Source: Phyllobacterium sp. 628
Lineage (GTDB): Bacteria; Pseudomonadota; Alphaproteobacteria; Rhizobiales; Rhizobiaceae
DNA length: 64,000 nt
Direction of reading: 5' to 3'
Assembly: GCF_014189505.1 (NCBI RefSeq)
Contig: NZ_CP050301.1
Coordinates: 3,417,501-3,481,500 of the forward strand
Below, piece after piece: positions 1-10,737 of the stretch. The stretch's first letter is position 1. The number at the start of each line of letters is the position of its first letter. The notes under the pieces were generated by a model. It was not told the DNA's origin. It saw only the letters and a list, made by a program, of their open reading frames with translations, and did not search any database. The translations under genes and the position numbers were made by a program.

Positions 1-1084
1 GCAGTCCACCTGCAATCCAGTAAATGCGCGGGAAAGACGACAAAGCAGGCGCTGCAGCATCCGCATTGGTTGCTTTTGAATCATTCACGAAAAGCGTTCT
101 GCCCTGCCGCGCAACCTGTTCCATGCGGTGCGCCAGTCCCGGAAATGTTTTGAAGCCGGCATTGATCTCGTCAACTGACAGGCCGACTGCACGGCAGGCC
201 GCAAAGGCCGCCAGCGCGTTCTGGGCGTTGTGCTCGCCGCGCAGGGAACCAATACCTTGCAACGAAGCCACCGATGCTCTGGAGCCATTCTCGGCCCGAT
301 AGAGCGTGGAGCCCTCGGCAAAATATCCGTTTTGGATCGGCATGCGCTTGGAGATGCGGATCACCCGTTTTCCTGCGCGCTCAAGCCGGTCAGCGATCGC
401 AACACAGAAACTGTCATCGACGCCGACAATTGCCGTATCACTTCCCGCGACCAGGCGTTCCTTGATCTCGGCATAGTGCTGCATGGTGCCGTGCCGGTCG
501 AGATGGTCAGGTGTCAGATTGAGAAGAATACCAGCCGTCGGGTTGAGCGAAGGCGCCAGATCAATCTGATAAGAGGAACACTCGACGACGTAGTGGCGAC
601 CGTCCGCGGGTGGCTCCAGCGTCATCACGGCCGTACCGATATTGCCGCCAAGCTGCATATCGCGGCCTGAAGCCCTGATGATGTGGGCAATCAGCGCTGT
701 TGTCGTTGACTTGCCGTTGGTACCGGTGATCGCGATAAATGGACTGTCCTTGCCAGCGAGATTGCGCTCGCGAACGAACAATTCGACATCCCCGATGATT
801 TCAACGCCTGCAGCGCGGGCCAAATCCACGGTCCAGTGCGGACGCGGGTGAGTGAGCGGCACGCCGGGAGACAGAACAAAGGAAGAGAATTGTTTCCAGT
901 CGGCCTGACGCAAATCACCGGTCGCAATCCCTGCATCCCGCGCCCGCGCAACACTGTCCGGATTGTCATCCCATGCAACAATACTGGCACCGCCCGCAAC
1001 GATGGCTTTTGCCGTTGCAATGCCCGAACCGCCGAGCCCGAAGAGCGCGACGGTCTTGTCCTTCATGGAGTGGGCAGCGATCAT
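1..1084 (-). CDS. murD: UDP-N-acetylmuramoyl-L-alanine--D-glutamate ligase (partial)
   Basis: Cytoplasmic Mur ligase that adds D-glutamate to UDP-MurNAc-L-Ala. Reading the minus strand from the ATG at 1084 gives [21 protein letters not shown], a Rossmann-like N-terminal nucleotide-sugar domain, then the ATP-binding P-loop [11 protein letters not shown] near residue 115 and the Mur-ligase signature [12 protein letters not shown]. The frame is open to the window edge (about 361 codons), so the C-terminal part of the third domain lies outside. It starts 10 bp after the mraY stop and is the last visible gene of the dcw operon, presumably followed by ftsW and murG beyond the edge. A second in-frame ATG seven codons in is an alternative start. 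Identification is firm. Confidence 0.95.
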   Translation of the reverse strand, partial: MIAAHSMKDKTVALFGLGGSGIATAKAIVAGGASIVAWDDNPDSVARARDAGIATGDLRQADWKQFSSFVLSPGVPLTHPRPHWTVDLARAAGVEIIGDVELFVRERNLAGKDSPFIAITGTNGKSTTTALIAHIIRASGRDMQLGGNIGTAVMTLEPPADGRHYVVECSSYQIDLAPSLNPTAGILLNLTPDHLDRHGTMQHYAEIKERLVAGSDTAIVGVDDSFCVAIADRLERAGKRVIRISKRMPIQNGYFAEGSTLYRAENGSRASVASLQGIGSLRGEHNAQNALAAFAACRAVGLSVDEINAGFKTFPGLAHRMEQVARQGRTLFVNDSKATNADAAAPALSSFPRIYWIAGGL

Positions 1085-1094
1085 GCAAGGCGCC

Positions 1095-2177
1095 TTATCT
1101 GAGCTTGAGTGTGGAAAGACCGATCAATGCGAGGATGACGGCAATGATCCAGAAACGGATAACAACCTGACTCTCGGTCCAGCCCTTCTTTTCGAAATGG
1201 TGGTGAATCGGTGCCATCAGGAACACGCGTTTGCCGGTGAGCTTGAACGACGTGACCTGAATGATCACCGACATGGCCTCCATGACAAAGACACCGCCGA
1301 TGATGGCCAGAACGATTTCATGCTTGGTCGCAACTGCAACGGCACCGATAAGGCCGCCAAGTGCCAGTGAACCGGTATCGCCCATGAAGATTGCGGCGGG
1401 GGGCGCATTGAACCAGAGGAAGCCAAGACCAGCGCCGATCACCGCGCCCAGCACGACAGCAAGTTCGCCGGTACCCGGCGTGAAATGGATCTGCAAATAA
1501 TCGGCAAAAATCGCGTTACCTGCGAGATAGGCGATCACACCGAACGATGCGGCGGCAATCATCACCGGAACTGTGGCAAGCCCATCGAGTCCATCGGTAA
1601 AATTAACCGCATTCCCCGCGCCAACCATGACAAAAGCAGCGAACGGAACGAAGAAAATTCCAAGATTGATGATGAGTTGCTTGGCAAATGGGAAAGTTAG
1701 GGATGATGAGAATGGCTCCTGCCCTGCCCACATGATGGCGAGACCGGCAAGCGCAGCAACCAGAAACTCAATGCCAAGCCGCGCCCGTGCGGAAAAACCC
1801 TTGAACGACTGTTTGCTGACCTTGAGGTAATCGTCATAAAAGCCGATCGCGCCGAAGCAAACGGCAACGAGCAGCACAACCCAGACATAGATGTTGGACC
1901 AGTTTGCCCAGAGCAGTGACGAGATCAAAATGCCCGTCATGATCATCAGGCCGCCCATGGTCGGCGTACCGGCTTTTTTGAAGTGGGTTTGCGGACCATC
2001 AGCACGAATGGGCTGACCCCGCCCTTGACGGACACGCAAGGAGTCAATGATGCGGGGACCAAACAGAAACACGATAAGCGCCGAAGTAATCAGCGCACCG
2101 CCGGTCCTGAACGTGATGTAACGGAACACGTTCAGAAATTGGATATGTTCCGCCAGACCGGCCAGATAATAAAGCAT
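1095..2177 (-). CDS. mraY: Phospho-N-acetylmuramoyl-pentapeptide-transferase MraY
   Basis: Integral membrane enzyme that transfers phospho-MurNAc-pentapeptide to undecaprenyl phosphate, making lipid I. The 360-residue product has the expected length and about ten hydrophobic segments. It carries the catalytic motifs of the family in order: [18 protein letters not shown] and FMGDTGSL, then the cytoplasmic histidine motif [12 protein letters not shown] near the C-terminus. It lies between murF (25 bp upstream) and murD (10 bp downstream), the usual dcw order, and is probably co-transcribed with both. Confidence 0.97.
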   Translation of the reverse strand: MLYYLAGLAEHIQFLNVFRYITFRTGGALITSALIVFLFGPRIIDSLRVRQGRGQPIRADGPQTHFKKAGTPTMGGLMIMTGILISSLLWANWSNIYVWVVLLVAVCFGAIGFYDDYLKVSKQSFKGFSARARLGIEFLVAALAGLAIMWAGQEPFSSSLTFPFAKQLIINLGIFFVPFAAFVMVGAGNAVNFTDGLDGLATVPVMIAAASFGVIAYLAGNAIFADYLQIHFTPGTGELAVVLGAVIGAGLGFLWFNAPPAAIFMGDTGSLALGGLIGAVAVATKHEIVLAIIGGVFVMEAMSVIIQVTSFKLTGKRVFLMAPIHHHFEKKGWTESQVVIRFWIIAVILALIGLSTLKLR

Positions 2178-2202
2178 GTACTATGTCCCCATCCCCATAA
2201 GC

Positions 2203-3636
2203 TCATTCGGCAGGGCCGACGGGCTCAACGGTGTTGTACTTCTGCAAGATTGCTTTGACGATCCGGACAAACCCGGTTCCTTTCGATGATTTGATCATGA
2301 TCACATCACCGGCTCTGATCGTATTCAGCAGATTGGATTGCAATTCGTCCACGCTCTGCCCGTATTCGGCATGGATTTCAACCGGCAAGGCGGCTTTAAG
2401 CGCCGCCATCTCGGGCCCGCCCAGAAAAACCATGTTGATATTGTTGGCTTTGATTGCCGGTGCAATCTCCGCATGCAGTTTGGGCGCTTGCTTGCCCAGT
2501 TCCAGCATATCGCCAAGCACCGCAATCCGGCGGCCTTTGCCAGTCGGCACCGCCGCCGCGAGCAATTCGATTGCAGCCTGCATCGATGCCGGGTTGGCAT
2601 TGTAGCTCTCATCAATCAGCGTGAACGTGCCCCTGCCGATTTCAAGCGTATGACGCTCACCACGCCCGCTTTCAGGCCGTAAAGACGCCAGCGCTAGTGT
2701 AACTTTCGCCATGTCAGCACCGGTCAGATGCGCTGCGCCCAGAACTGCCAGAACATTCTGCACGATGTGCCTGCCCGGAGCGCCGACCTTGGCGACAACC
2801 TCAGAACCGGCAAGCCGCGCCGTCATGCAGGAGCATTCGCCATGCAGCTTCAACGCGCGCAGACGATAATCAGCTCGGGCATTTTCACCGAAACTCTTGA
2901 TATGCTCGACACCCGCGTCCCGTGCCAGTTTTTCGAGTAGTTTGTAATGTTTGTCATCCCGGTTAAGCAGCGCATATCCGCCTGGCACAAGACCTTCGAA
3001 AATCTCGGCCTTCGCCACCGCAATTTCCTGGAGATTCTTGAAATGACCAAGATGCGCCGGTGCGATCAGGGTAACAATCGCCACATGCGGGCGGACCATC
3101 TTGACCAAAGGCCGGATTTCATCCGGATGATTCATGCCGATTTCAAAGACACCGTAATCTGTATCTTCCGGCATGCGGGCAAGCGTCAGCGGCACACCCC
3201 AGTGATTGTTGAACGAAGCGACGGATGCATGAACCTTGCCGACATTTGTCAACACATGCCGCAACGCTTCCTTGGTCGTCGTTTTTCCCACGGACCCGGT
3301 CACCGCGATGATTTGCGCATGTGACCGTTCGCGTGCAGCAAGGCCAAGCCGTGTCATCGCCGCCAAAACGTCGTCTACAACGATCATCGGCGTTTTCAGC
3401 TTGCCAAGTGCGGGCAACTTTACTTCCGCCACCACAAGCAGCGATGCACCGGCAGCCACCGCCGCCGTCGCATAATCATGACCATCCAGCGCACCCCCCT
3501 TGATGGCAAAAAAGGCTTCGCCCTTGCGCAATGTGCGCGTGTCAATGGAAATTCCGGTAATGCCTTCCGGCAGCGTGCCAACCGGCCTGCCATTCATGGC
3601 CTCGATCATAGCTTCCGAGGTCCAGAGCAAACTCAT
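2203..3636 (-). CDS. murF: UDP-N-acetylmuramoyl-tripeptide--D-alanyl-D-alanine ligase
   Basis: Cytoplasmic Mur ligase that adds D-Ala-D-Ala to the UDP-MurNAc-tripeptide. The 477-residue protein has an N-terminal substrate-binding domain, the ATP P-loop [12 protein letters not shown] at about residues 114-125, the central-domain segment [14 protein letters not shown], and the late motif [12 protein letters not shown] that is characteristic of MurF. Its start overlaps the murE stop by 4 bp, which implies translational coupling. The short gap to mraY holds no terminator. Confidence 0.97.
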   Translation of the reverse strand: MSLLWTSEAMIEAMNGRPVGTLPEGITGISIDTRTLRKGEAFFAIKGGALDGHDYATAAVAAGASLLVVAEVKLPALGKLKTPMIVVDDVLAAMTRLGLAARERSHAQIIAVTGSVGKTTTKEALRHVLTNVGKVHASVASFNNHWGVPLTLARMPEDTDYGVFEIGMNHPDEIRPLVKMVRPHVAIVTLIAPAHLGHFKNLQEIAVAKAEIFEGLVPGGYALLNRDDKHYKLLEKLARDAGVEHIKSFGENARADYRLRALKLHGECSCMTARLAGSEVVAKVGAPGRHIVQNVLAVLGAAHLTGADMAKVTLALASLRPESGRGERHTLEIGRGTFTLIDESYNANPASMQAAIELLAAAVPTGKGRRIAVLGDMLELGKQAPKLHAEIAPAIKANNINMVFLGGPEMAALKAALPVEIHAEYGQSVDELQSNLLNTIRAGDVIMIKSSKGTGFVRIVKAILQKYNTVEPVGPAE

Positions 3637-5123
3637 AGATTGTGCTCCCCGGACAGCCGATCCTTGAGCGCTTGCGCAACTTCCGTGTGATCAGAGAATG
3701 GCAACACAACATCGCCGACAGTCTGACCTTCTTCATGGCCCTTGCCAGCCACAATGAGCGTATCACCGGATTTCATCATGGCCACAGCTGTGCGTATGGC
3801 TTCGCGCCGGTCAGCGATTTCCCGGGCGCCGGGTGCAGCGGCCAGAATCTCCGAACGAACGGTTGCCGCTACTTCAGAGCGCGGGTTGTCATCAGTCACG
3901 ATGACAATATCAGCCAGGCGGGTAGCGATTTCACCCATCATCGGGCGCTTGCCCTTGTCGCGATCACCACCGCAACCGAAAACCACGATCACACGGCCCG
4001 TCGTGAACGGGCGAACGGAGGTCAGAACATTTTCAAGTGCATCAGGCTTATGAGCATAATCGACATAGGCTGGTGCACCTTCTTCTGTTGCACCGACAAG
4101 ATCGAGGCGGCCGGGAGCGCCCTTGAGACGCTCAAGGCCACGCATAGCAGCTGCAGCCGGAACGCCGGTTGCAATCGCCAGACCAGCTGCCACGAGACCG
4201 TTGGCAACCTGAAAGTCACCCGCCAATGGCAAGGTTATTTCGAAAATTTCACCCGCAATCTGCACTTCCACATGCTGACGGAAGCGCTCATGCTCGACAC
4301 GCTTCAGCGTGATGAACTCGCCCTTACGGCCAACAGTGAGAACCTTGCACCCTGCCTCGGTGGCGGCAGCAATGGTTGGCTTGGAAAACGGATCGTCGGC
4401 AAAAATAACCACCGGGGCTCCCTTGGGCAGCAAGTCCCTGAACAAACGCAGCTTGGCCGCATGATATTCTTCGACCGTAGGATGGTAATCCATATGGTCG
4501 CGGCCAAGATTGGTAAAAGCCCCTGCTGTCAGTTTGACACCATCGAGACGGCGCTGATCAAGACCATGCGAAGAGGCTTCCATCGCTGCATGCGTCACGC
4601 CCTCTTCAACCAGTTCGCTGAGCAATTTGTGCAGCTCAACAGGATCCGGCGTCGTCAGCGAGCCATAATCATTACGTGTCGGCGAAACGACGCCTGTCGT
4701 GCCAATGCTGGCAGAAGCGAAGCCAGCGTTCGCCCAGATTTGCCGTGTGAACGAGGCAACCGACGTCTTACCGCTGGTACCGGTGATTGCCACCATCACA
4801 TCAGGCTGCACGCGGTAAAAACTGGCTGCTGCAAGAGCGAGTGCCCGGCGCGGATCATCCACATAGATAATGGGTGCGGACACATTGCTCAGCTTGGAAT
4901 CGCTGGCGGCAACAATAATCGCGGCACCGCGTTTTGCGGCGTCAGCCGCATAGACGCTTCCATCTGCCTTCGACCCCTTCAAGGCAGCAAACAGGAACCC
5001 AGGCTTGACCTGCCGGGAATCTGAAGTCAGGCCATTGATCGTCGTTTCTCCGAATTCGGAGCTTGCCAAGGCCGGTATGCCGTTCAATTCTTTCAGTTTC
5101 ATGACCGAATCTGCTTTACTCAT
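3633..5123 (-). CDS. murE: UDP-MurNAc-L-Ala-D-Glu--2,6-diaminopimelate ligase
   Basis: Mur ligase adding the third stem-peptide residue. The P-loop GTSGKTS lies at about residues 115-121. The motif DNPR at about residues 412-415 is the meso-diaminopimelate-selecting signature, so the cell wall should be the usual Gram-negative DAP type. The substrate loop TTPDPVELH and the segment [10 protein letters not shown] are also present. The frame could open at a GTG (5126), at the ATG chosen here (5123) or at a later ATG (5102) just past the ftsI stop; no strong Shine-Dalgarno separates them. It overlaps ftsI by a few bases upstream and murF by 4 bp downstream. Confidence 0.96.
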   Translation of the reverse strand: MSKADSVMKLKELNGIPALASSEFGETTINGLTSDSRQVKPGFLFAALKGSKADGSVYAADAAKRGAAIIVAASDSKLSNVSAPIIYVDDPRRALALAAASFYRVQPDVMVAITGTSGKTSVASFTRQIWANAGFASASIGTTGVVSPTRNDYGSLTTPDPVELHKLLSELVEEGVTHAAMEASSHGLDQRRLDGVKLTAGAFTNLGRDHMDYHPTVEEYHAAKLRLFRDLLPKGAPVVIFADDPFSKPTIAAATEAGCKVLTVGRKGEFITLKRVEHERFRQHVEVQIAGEIFEITLPLAGDFQVANGLVAAGLAIATGVPAAAAMRGLERLKGAPGRLDLVGATEEGAPAYVDYAHKPDALENVLTSVRPFTTGRVIVVFGCGGDRDKGKRPMMGEIATRLADIVIVTDDNPRSEVAATVRSEILAAAPGAREIADRREAIRTAVAMMKSGDTLIVAGKGHEEGQTVGDVVLPFSDHTEVAQALKDRLSGEHNL

Positions 5124-6843
5124 CACTGTCGTAGGAAACCTGCAATGGCGCTACTTCTTGGCCGAAATCGGGCTTTACACCCAGAAATGAAGCCGACCTG
5201 CGAATGATGTCATGAACCATGGGCGCAGCATTGAACGCTGCGATACCGCTGCTTTGCCCTTCGGCAGCCTTTGGCTCGTCAATAATCGTCAGGACGACAT
5301 ATTCGGGTTTTTCGATCGGGAAAGATGCCACAAACGCATTGAATCGAAGATCGTGCGCATATCTGCCATTGACGACCTTGTCGGCCGTTCCGGTCTTACC
5401 GCCAACCCGGTAACCCTTGACGGCCGCATTTCGGCCGGAGCCCGTTTCGCCGTTCAGCTTATACAGATAGCGCATGTCATCGCTGGTCTTGGGCTTCACA
5501 ACCTGCTGTGCGATGGCATTGGCCTGCTCGACTGTTCGTGGCAGGAACGTGGGTTCGATCAGCTTGCCGCCGTTCATCAGGGCCGCCGCACCCACAGCCG
5601 TTTGCAGCGGCGTTGTCGCCATACCGTGACCGAAAGAAATCGTGATCGAATTCACCTTTTTCCAGACCTTTGGAGAATAGGGCTTCGCAACTTCCGGCAG
5701 TTCGGTTTTCATCGCATCAAGCAGACCGAGCCGGGTTAAAAATGCACGATGATTTTCAATACCCACCGCATCCGCTTCTCTGGCAGAACCGATATTGGAT
5801 GAATAAACAAACACTTCAGGCAGGGTCAGAACCCGGCTCTTGCCGTGGAAATCGTGGATCGTCTGGCGGCCAATGGTGATCGGATGGGTTGCATCATAGG
5901 TGCTGTTGAGTGTTGCTCCGTGCTCAAGCGACATCGCGGTCGTAAATGTCTTGATCGTCGAACCCATTTCATAAAGACCCGCCGACATGCGGTTGAGGTG
6001 ATCTTTATCGAGCGCATTGAAGGGGTTGTTTGGATCAAAATCCGGCGCTGATGCCATAGCCAGCACTTCGCCCGTATTTACGTTCAGCACCACGGCGCCG
6101 GCTGCAATGGCGCGATATTTCTGCATCGCATTGACCACAACGTCGCGGACAACGTGCTGGACACGCAGATCAATCGACAGACGAACGGGCTCCAATGAAC
6201 GCCCGTCGGCAAGACCGACGTCGCGCAGATCAGACAGGCCCTGCGAGTCGATATATTTCTCCATACCGGCAATGCCTTGATTGTCGATATTCACGAGGCC
6301 GAGAATATGCGACGCAGTGGGCCCACCCGGATAGAAGCGCGACTTCTCGGTGCGAAACCCAATGCCCGGAATACCCAGCGCCATGATCTGGCTTTTCTGC
6401 TGCGGCGTCAGTCCGCGCTTGAGCCAGGCAAAACCCGCATTGCTCTTCAGGCGGCTATAGGTCTGTTCAAAATTGAGATCGGGCAGAACCGTGGAAAGCA
6501 ACTCGTAAGCTTCATCAGGATCAATGATCTTGCGGGGCTCGGCAAAGAGCGACGCGGTCTTGATGTCCGTCGCCAGCACTTCACCATTACGATCAAGAAT
6601 ATCAGGACGCGAGGCGAGGACAGAGCCCGTTGGTCCATTGTATCCGGTCGTATCTTCCTGCATGCCGTAAAATATAAGGCGTCCGCTGATCACCGCGTAG
6701 ATGCCGATGAAACCGAACATCGCCATCATCACGCGGTTGCGTGCGCGGTTTCCCGACTTTTTCTTCTTTGCGTCCATGGCAAAGGCCGGGACGGTCCCGG
6801 CTTCCAACTGCGCTGTCTTCCGTTTGATCCAGATCCCGGCCAT
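5116..6843 (-). CDS. ftsI: Peptidoglycan D,D-transpeptidase FtsI (PBP3)
   Basis: Septal class B penicillin-binding protein that cross-links peptidoglycan at the division site. One transmembrane helix lies near residues 38-60, followed by the dimerisation/pedestal region and the transpeptidase domain with active-site STIK (serine about 295), SSN (about 348-350) and KTGT (about 483-486). The ATG at 6843 was chosen because it directly follows the ftsL stop and has AGGGAG about 13 bases upstream. An upstream start at 6873 would add ten residues inside ftsL. Length (575 residues) fits alphaproteobacterial FtsI. Confidence 0.96.
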   Translation of the reverse strand: MAGIWIKRKTAQLEAGTVPAFAMDAKKKKSGNRARNRVMMAMFGFIGIYAVISGRLIFYGMQEDTTGYNGPTGSVLASRPDILDRNGEVLATDIKTASLFAEPRKIIDPDEAYELLSTVLPDLNFEQTYSRLKSNAGFAWLKRGLTPQQKSQIMALGIPGIGFRTEKSRFYPGGPTASHILGLVNIDNQGIAGMEKYIDSQGLSDLRDVGLADGRSLEPVRLSIDLRVQHVVRDVVVNAMQKYRAIAAGAVVLNVNTGEVLAMASAPDFDPNNPFNALDKDHLNRMSAGLYEMGSTIKTFTTAMSLEHGATLNSTYDATHPITIGRQTIHDFHGKSRVLTLPEVFVYSSNIGSAREADAVGIENHRAFLTRLGLLDAMKTELPEVAKPYSPKVWKKVNSITISFGHGMATTPLQTAVGAAALMNGGKLIEPTFLPRTVEQANAIAQQVVKPKTSDDMRYLYKLNGETGSGRNAAVKGYRVGGKTGTADKVVNGRYAHDLRFNAFVASFPIEKPEYVVLTIIDEPKAAEGQSSGIAAFNAAPMVHDIIRRSASFLGVKPDFGQEVAPLQVSYDSDE

Positions 6844-6844
6844 G

Positions 6845-7285
6845 TTAATGCGCAGCTCCCTTTGGTTTTGCACCAGGGGCGGCCAAATTGGTTGCCTTGC
6901 TTACGCTGCCGGTCTTGATCGTATCGGTCTTCTTGATCGCTTTGCCCGCATCTGCTTCGGTGATGAGGTTGGCAACGTCATCGACCTTTTCAGCAGGCGG
7001 CTTCGCCTTGGGGATTTCGTTGATATTGGCGATCTGCTGCGCATCAACCGGTTGCAGATTCAACTGGGTCTGGAAAGAAGCCACAAGGTTCTGCAGGCGG
7101 CTCGGCTGTGTCAGCAAGCTCCAGTCGGCTTTCAAAAGATCAATCGTATCTTTCTCATCGGTGATCATGCGTTCAATCTTGTGCACTTCCGCCATCTGCT
7201 TTTCAGCATCGTGCTTGATCTTATAGGTCACGGCAGCCGCCGCGATCATCAGCCCGATCAATATGATGTCGAAAGTACGCAGCAT
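6845..7285 (-). CDS. ftsL: Cell division protein FtsL
   Basis: Small bitopic division protein that in the divisome pairs with FtsB and helps activate FtsI/FtsW. The 146-residue product has a very short cytoplasmic N-terminus, one transmembrane helix (about residues 6-22) and a coiled-coil-like periplasmic stretch (about 25-65) containing the family-like segment LLKADWSLLTQPSRLQNL. The C-terminal 70 residues are rich in Lys, Pro and Ala and look disordered. Sequence similarity within FtsL is low, so the call rests on topology, size and position between rsmH (3 bp gap) and ftsI (1 bp gap). Confidence 0.88.
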   Translation of the reverse strand: MLRTFDIILIGLMIAAAAVTYKIKHDAEKQMAEVHKIERMITDEKDTIDLLKADWSLLTQPSRLQNLVASFQTQLNLQPVDAQQIANINEIPKAKPPAEKVDDVANLITEADAGKAIKKTDTIKTGSVSKATNLAAPGAKPKGAAH

Positions 7286-7288
7286 GGA

Positions 7289-8311
7289 TCAGCTCCTCGC
7301 CGTTTCATGAAAATGCGGAAGATTGGGCAGACCATAGATCGCGTGATCTTCGGCAAGCGGCGGGTTGTCTGTGCGGATCGCTGCGCGCAACTTCGCGGAG
7401 CGTGCACGTGGATTGCGCTCGGCTTCGGCATCGCTTGGCGCGACAACGCCTTTGCCAATCGGCGTAAAGCTCGGCAACCGCACCTGCACTTGCGGTAAGT
7501 GGCGTGAACCACCGCTCGAACCAGCGCGGTCGTTGAAAAAACGTTTAACGATACGATCTTCGAGCGAGTGGAAGGTCACGACCACAAGACGGCCACCGGG
7601 CTTGAGCGCACGCTCTGCAGCATGCAGCGCACGGACCAGTTCGCCCAATTCATCATTGACGAAAATGCGCAGGGCCTGAAACACCCGTGTTGCGGGATGA
7701 ATCGGAATTTTCGGATTACGGCCCACCAGCGCTTCAATGGCATTGGCCAGATCACGCGTGCGGTGGAAAGGCTCGGCGGTACGGCGCTTGTCGATCATAC
7801 GTGCAATACGCCCCGCATGACGTTCTTCGCCCAGGAAATTGAATATACGAGCGAGATCACCTGTCTTCAGCCGGTTGACAACATCCGCCGCACTTGGACC
7901 CGAGCTCGACATACGCATGTCAAGCGGGCCATCTTTCTGGAAAGAGAATCCACGCTCTGCTTCATCGATTTGCATCGACGACACGCCGATATCGAGGACG
8001 ATCCCGTCAGGCGCGCCCAGCAATACAAGCTGATCCAGCGTCGAGAATGTCCCCTGCACCAGCGTCAGCCTGCCGTCAGACAGCTTTTCCAACGCCCGGC
8101 CGGCTTCAATTGCCGAGGGATCACGGTCAATCGCCGTGACTGACGCTCCGGTTTCAAGGATGCGTTTGGTATAACCGCCGGCACCAAATGTACCATCGAT
8201 AATCCGCTGACCAGCACCCGGATTGAGAGCCGTGATGACCTCATCAAGCAAAACCGGTATGTGACGGGCGTAGTCGTTCGGCGTAGCTTCGTTGCCTGAA
8301 CTCGCCATCAT
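7289..8311 (-). CDS. rsmH: 16S rRNA (cytosine1402-N4)-methyltransferase RsmH
   Basis: SAM-dependent methyltransferase (formerly MraW) modifying C1402 in the ribosomal P site. The SAM-binding motif [11 protein letters not shown] lies near residues 38-48, and the family segments [21 protein letters not shown] and [10 protein letters not shown] are present. The frame stays open upstream to about 8959 across mraZ, but the tandem ATGs at 8311/8308, overlapping the mraZ stop, give the normal 340-residue protein starting just before the conserved region; AGGTGAA lies upstream. The mraZ overlap and 3 bp gap to ftsL indicate tight coupling. Confidence 0.96.
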   Translation of the reverse strand: MMASSGNEATPNDYARHIPVLLDEVITALNPGAGQRIIDGTFGAGGYTKRILETGASVTAIDRDPSAIEAGRALEKLSDGRLTLVQGTFSTLDQLVLLGAPDGIVLDIGVSSMQIDEAERGFSFQKDGPLDMRMSSSGPSAADVVNRLKTGDLARIFNFLGEERHAGRIARMIDKRRTAEPFHRTRDLANAIEALVGRNPKIPIHPATRVFQALRIFVNDELGELVRALHAAERALKPGGRLVVVTFHSLEDRIVKRFFNDRAGSSGGSRHLPQVQVRLPSFTPIGKGVVAPSDAEAERNPRARSAKLRAAIRTDNPPLAEDHAIYGLPNLPHFHETARS

Positions 8312-8772
8312 CTGCTTTTCACCTGTTCGTCCAGATTTTCCAGACGGCGTCTTTCCATCAGACGCCGACGGACCTTGGCCCGATGCGCTTCGAACTGTTC
8401 CGGCTGCCACATCTGAAAATGCGTGTTGGCCCCCGCAAAGGTCACATCCGTGGTAATCCCCGTATGCTCGCGCAGAAAATCCGTCACCGTAATCCGGCCA
8501 TCCGCGTCCAGCTTCAAAAAGCCTCCGTCCGCGTGAAGATAAAAAGATATATCGTCTGCCATTTCGGCGAAGGGGTCCTCGTTCTCCAGCCTCTTGTCGA
8601 AGCGAGTCAGAAGATCCGGTCCGCCCGCATCGAGGGCAGGCAGGTGCAGCGAACGCAGAGCGTAGAGTTCCGTGTGACCGGCCAGCTGGATGATCGAACG
8701 AAAATGCGCCGGAACGGATACTCGTCCCTTCGCATCGATCCTGTTCGTCACATGTCCGAGGAACCGGTTCAA
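8308..8772 (-). CDS. mraZ: Transcriptional regulator MraZ
   Basis: DNA-binding protein with two AbrB-like MraZ repeats, first gene of the dcw cluster and in other bacteria a regulator of its own operon. The product begins [20 protein letters not shown], containing the family DAKGR element; the second repeat contains [16 protein letters not shown]. The only usable in-frame start is TTG at 8772, because an in-frame stop lies shortly upstream and no ATG intervenes. That unusual start codon may keep MraZ levels low. The gene overlaps rsmH by 4 bp. Confidence 0.93.
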   Translation of the reverse strand: MNRFLGHVTNRIDAKGRVSVPAHFRSIIQLAGHTELYALRSLHLPALDAGGPDLLTRFDKRLENEDPFAEMADDISFYLHADGGFLKLDADGRITVTDFLREHTGITTDVTFAGANTHFQMWQPEQFEAHRAKVRRRLMERRRLENLDEQVKSR

Positions 8773-9116
8773 AAAGCAACACCGCCGTTTCCGCCACGAG
8801 AGCCTGTTTCATTTCTACCCCTGCTCCACCCCTTGGAGCCTCATCAATAGTTATGGCGGCATTGGCCAAACGGGCCGAATGCAGGCCCTGGCATGCCAAA
8901 TCCAATGTCGGGAAACACCGTGTCGACTGAACGCTACTGATGAAACCAATCGATATCATGGGGCACTATGGGCGTCAATGGGATTAGAGAACACATGGTG
9001 GGAGCAAGCCTGACTTGGGCGCACTTCCGGCGATTCTGAATTTATGGCTCATTAAGCTTAATGAAGGGTTAGGAATTGGATTGAGCAATAAGATTGGCAC
9101 CTCTGCAAAGGCCTTG
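8773..9116. other. Intergenic region upstream of mraZ
   Basis: No convincing gene is seen. The stretch should hold the dcw promoter. On the minus strand two GGGGT motifs lie 11 bases apart within 8817-8834, just upstream of mraZ. They loosely resemble the short G-rich direct repeats bound by MraZ elsewhere, but the spacing is not the classical one. Open frames here are short and continue into the inverted repeat that follows. Confidence 0.4.
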
Positions 9117-9239
9117 TGCGTGGTTCGACAAGCTCACCATGAGGGACGAAGGTTGACTGCAAAGCCAATCGCAAAGATCGCGGGTTTGACATCCTGCAGC
9201 ACTACTCTCCCTCATGGTGAGCTTGTCGAACCACGCGCA
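9117..9239. repeat. Inverted-repeat element, copy 1
   Basis: Arms of about 30 bp beginning TGCGTGGTTCGACAAGCTCA at 9117 and ending as its reverse complement at about 9239 flank roughly 60 bp of less conserved DNA. The same element occurs at 32734-32889, 40287-40410 and 53445-53570. The interior of this copy matches copies 2 and 3 when reverse-complemented, so it is inserted in the opposite orientation. Small non-autonomous repeat; no coding capacity. Confidence 0.85.
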
Positions 9240-9272
9240 TAAGCGTGAGCACATCGCTATAAAAAGAAATGA

Positions 9273-9707
9273 AGTGTCAGCTGGCCTGTAAGCCGGGTTC
9301 TGTATGGCTGGACTTTCGTCCAACGCGGCAGCCATTCATCTTGGACGGATGTTGCCACCCGCCTCCTGCAACCCACCCGGACGACTAACCCGGAAACTGA
9401 TCGCCAGACTTTCGCCTGGCACGCCGTCCCTATTCGGTTTTGCTCCCGGTGGGGTTTGCCATGCCGCTCCTGTTACCAGCAACGCGGTGGGCTCTTACCC
9501 CACCCTTTCACCCTTACCCCGTCATTCCTTGTGTCCAATCGCGAATGATCCGGCACAACGAAAGACGGGGCGGTTTCCTTTCTGTGGCACTTTCCCTAGG
9601 GTCGCCCCCGCCGGACGTTATCCGGCACCGTGTTTCCCTGGAGCCCGGACTTTCCTCACGTGCCGCCTTTCGGCTTTTGACACGCGCGGCTGCCCGGCCA
9701 GCTGACG
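9273..9707 (-). ncRNA. rnpB: RNase P RNA (bacterial type A)
   Basis: Catalytic RNA of RNase P, which matures tRNA 5' ends. Read on the minus strand, the 5' region holds the universal GAGGAAAGTCCGGGCTCC (about 9640-9658) and the 3' region holds ACAGAACCCGGCTTA (about 9287-9301). The ends pair over 11 bp (GTCAGCTGGCC with GGCCAGCTGAC), forming helix P1 and setting the boundaries to within a few bases. The length of about 430 nt is normal for alphaproteobacteria. Confidence 0.95.
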
Positions 9708-9745
9708 ATGCGTATAAAAGGGTTTCGGATGCAAAACGCAAATGA

Positions 9746-9775
9746 AAAAGGCCGGATTGGTTTATCCGGCCTTTG
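9746..9775 (-). terminator. Rho-independent terminator after the transglycosylase gene
   Basis: Perfect stem of about 10 bp (AAGGCCGGAT / ATCCGGCCTT) with a short loop. On the minus strand it is followed by a run of five T residues. It lies 27 bp past the stop of the gene ending at 9802 and separates it from rnpB. Confidence 0.85.
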
Positions 9776-9801
9776 TCTTGGGCGACTTGTCCCGCGAAAA
9801 C

Positions 9802-10524
9802 TTAGTTGGACGCCATCTGCATTTTCACCTTGGCGCAATAATTGGCCGAGACGGGGTTCATCCGCGTGGCGCCGTGACCGGCATTGTAGCGCAGAATCGT
9901 ACCGCACGTCGTGCCATTGCCGAGCTTGTGTGCGCCGGCAAGATACATCATGCCCCAGCGGATATTGGTGTCGGGATTATAGAGCGCCTGACGGGAACCC
10001 GTGTAACCGAGGCCACGAGCCGTTTCGAGTTTGATCTGCATCAGACCAATCTCTCCGGCACTCCCAGTCATATCGGCGCGATAGTTGCTCTCGACCCGCA
10101 CAACCGCGTTGGCCAGCGCCACAGGTACGCCATAGGAAGCGGCGTAGGAACTGATGATCGTCGAGTACTTCATCGAACTTACGGCGGAAGGAATGCTGCC
10201 GGTCGTCATCGTGTCAACTTTCGCAAGATTGCGATTGCGGACCCTGACCTTGAGCCGAACCTTCGTCTCGACAATCGGGTGCTTGCTGGATGTCAGCTTT
10301 GTCTTGCTTGCATGGACTTTTGTGCCGGCATGTTTGCCTTTGCCTTTCGTGTCCACGGCCTTGGTCGATTTGCTGCCTGCCTTCTCTTTTTCATTCCCGG
10401 CCCGCTTGGCCTTGAGGTAGTCCATCAGGTTAGTCGGCTCCGCCGGGCTGCTGAATGCTGAATTTGAGCCAAAGAGGGCCATCGCCCCGGTAAGGGCGAG
10501 AATCATGCCAATTTTATTTGTCAT
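9802..10524 (-). CDS. Exported lytic transglycosylase (SLT domain)
   Basis: Periplasmic enzyme expected to cleave the MurNAc-GlcNAc bond, releasing 1,6-anhydro-muropeptides. The start at 10524 (MTNKIGMILALTGAMALFG) gives a signal peptide of about 25 residues; an upstream in-frame start would place a non-signal sequence first. A Lys-rich linker (residues 36-105) precedes the SLT domain (about 120-235) with catalytic Glu at about 145 (VVRVESNYR), GEIGLMQI and LRYNAGHG. The basic linker may bind the wall or DNA-like polyanions. It ends at its own terminator and stands near other wall hydrolases. Confidence 0.88.
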   Translation of the reverse strand: MTNKIGMILALTGAMALFGSNSAFSSPAEPTNLMDYLKAKRAGNEKEKAGSKSTKAVDTKGKGKHAGTKVHASKTKLTSSKHPIVETKVRLKVRVRNRNLAKVDTMTTGSIPSAVSSMKYSTIISSYAASYGVPVALANAVVRVESNYRADMTGSAGEIGLMQIKLETARGLGYTGSRQALYNPDTNIRWGMMYLAGAHKLGNGTTCGTILRYNAGHGATRMNPVSANYCAKVKMQMASN

Positions 10525-10737
10525 CGTTTTCCGTCTAAATCGCTTGGGCAGTACGAGCGTATCTGCCAGACCCGTTCCGCGCCAAAAATCTAAAAGGGCA
10601 CAACTGGAACAATGGCTAAGGATGTGACGGTCCAATGCAGCCGAATATGGTCCGGCCAAATAACTTTGTATAACATATTGAAATATATATGTTGCGTTGC
10701 ACAAAACACAGGCAATAAAGCGTTTTTTTACAGTAAG

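Noticed and set aside
3642-5024. 460-codon open frame on the plus strand opposite murE
   Set aside because: It is an antisense shadow of a GC-biased coding region: no ribosome-binding site, no recognisable domain, and murE on the other strand is certain.
8312-8959. N-terminal extension of rsmH to 8959
   Set aside because: The extension lies over mraZ in another frame. The tandem ATGs at the mraZ stop give the normal family length.
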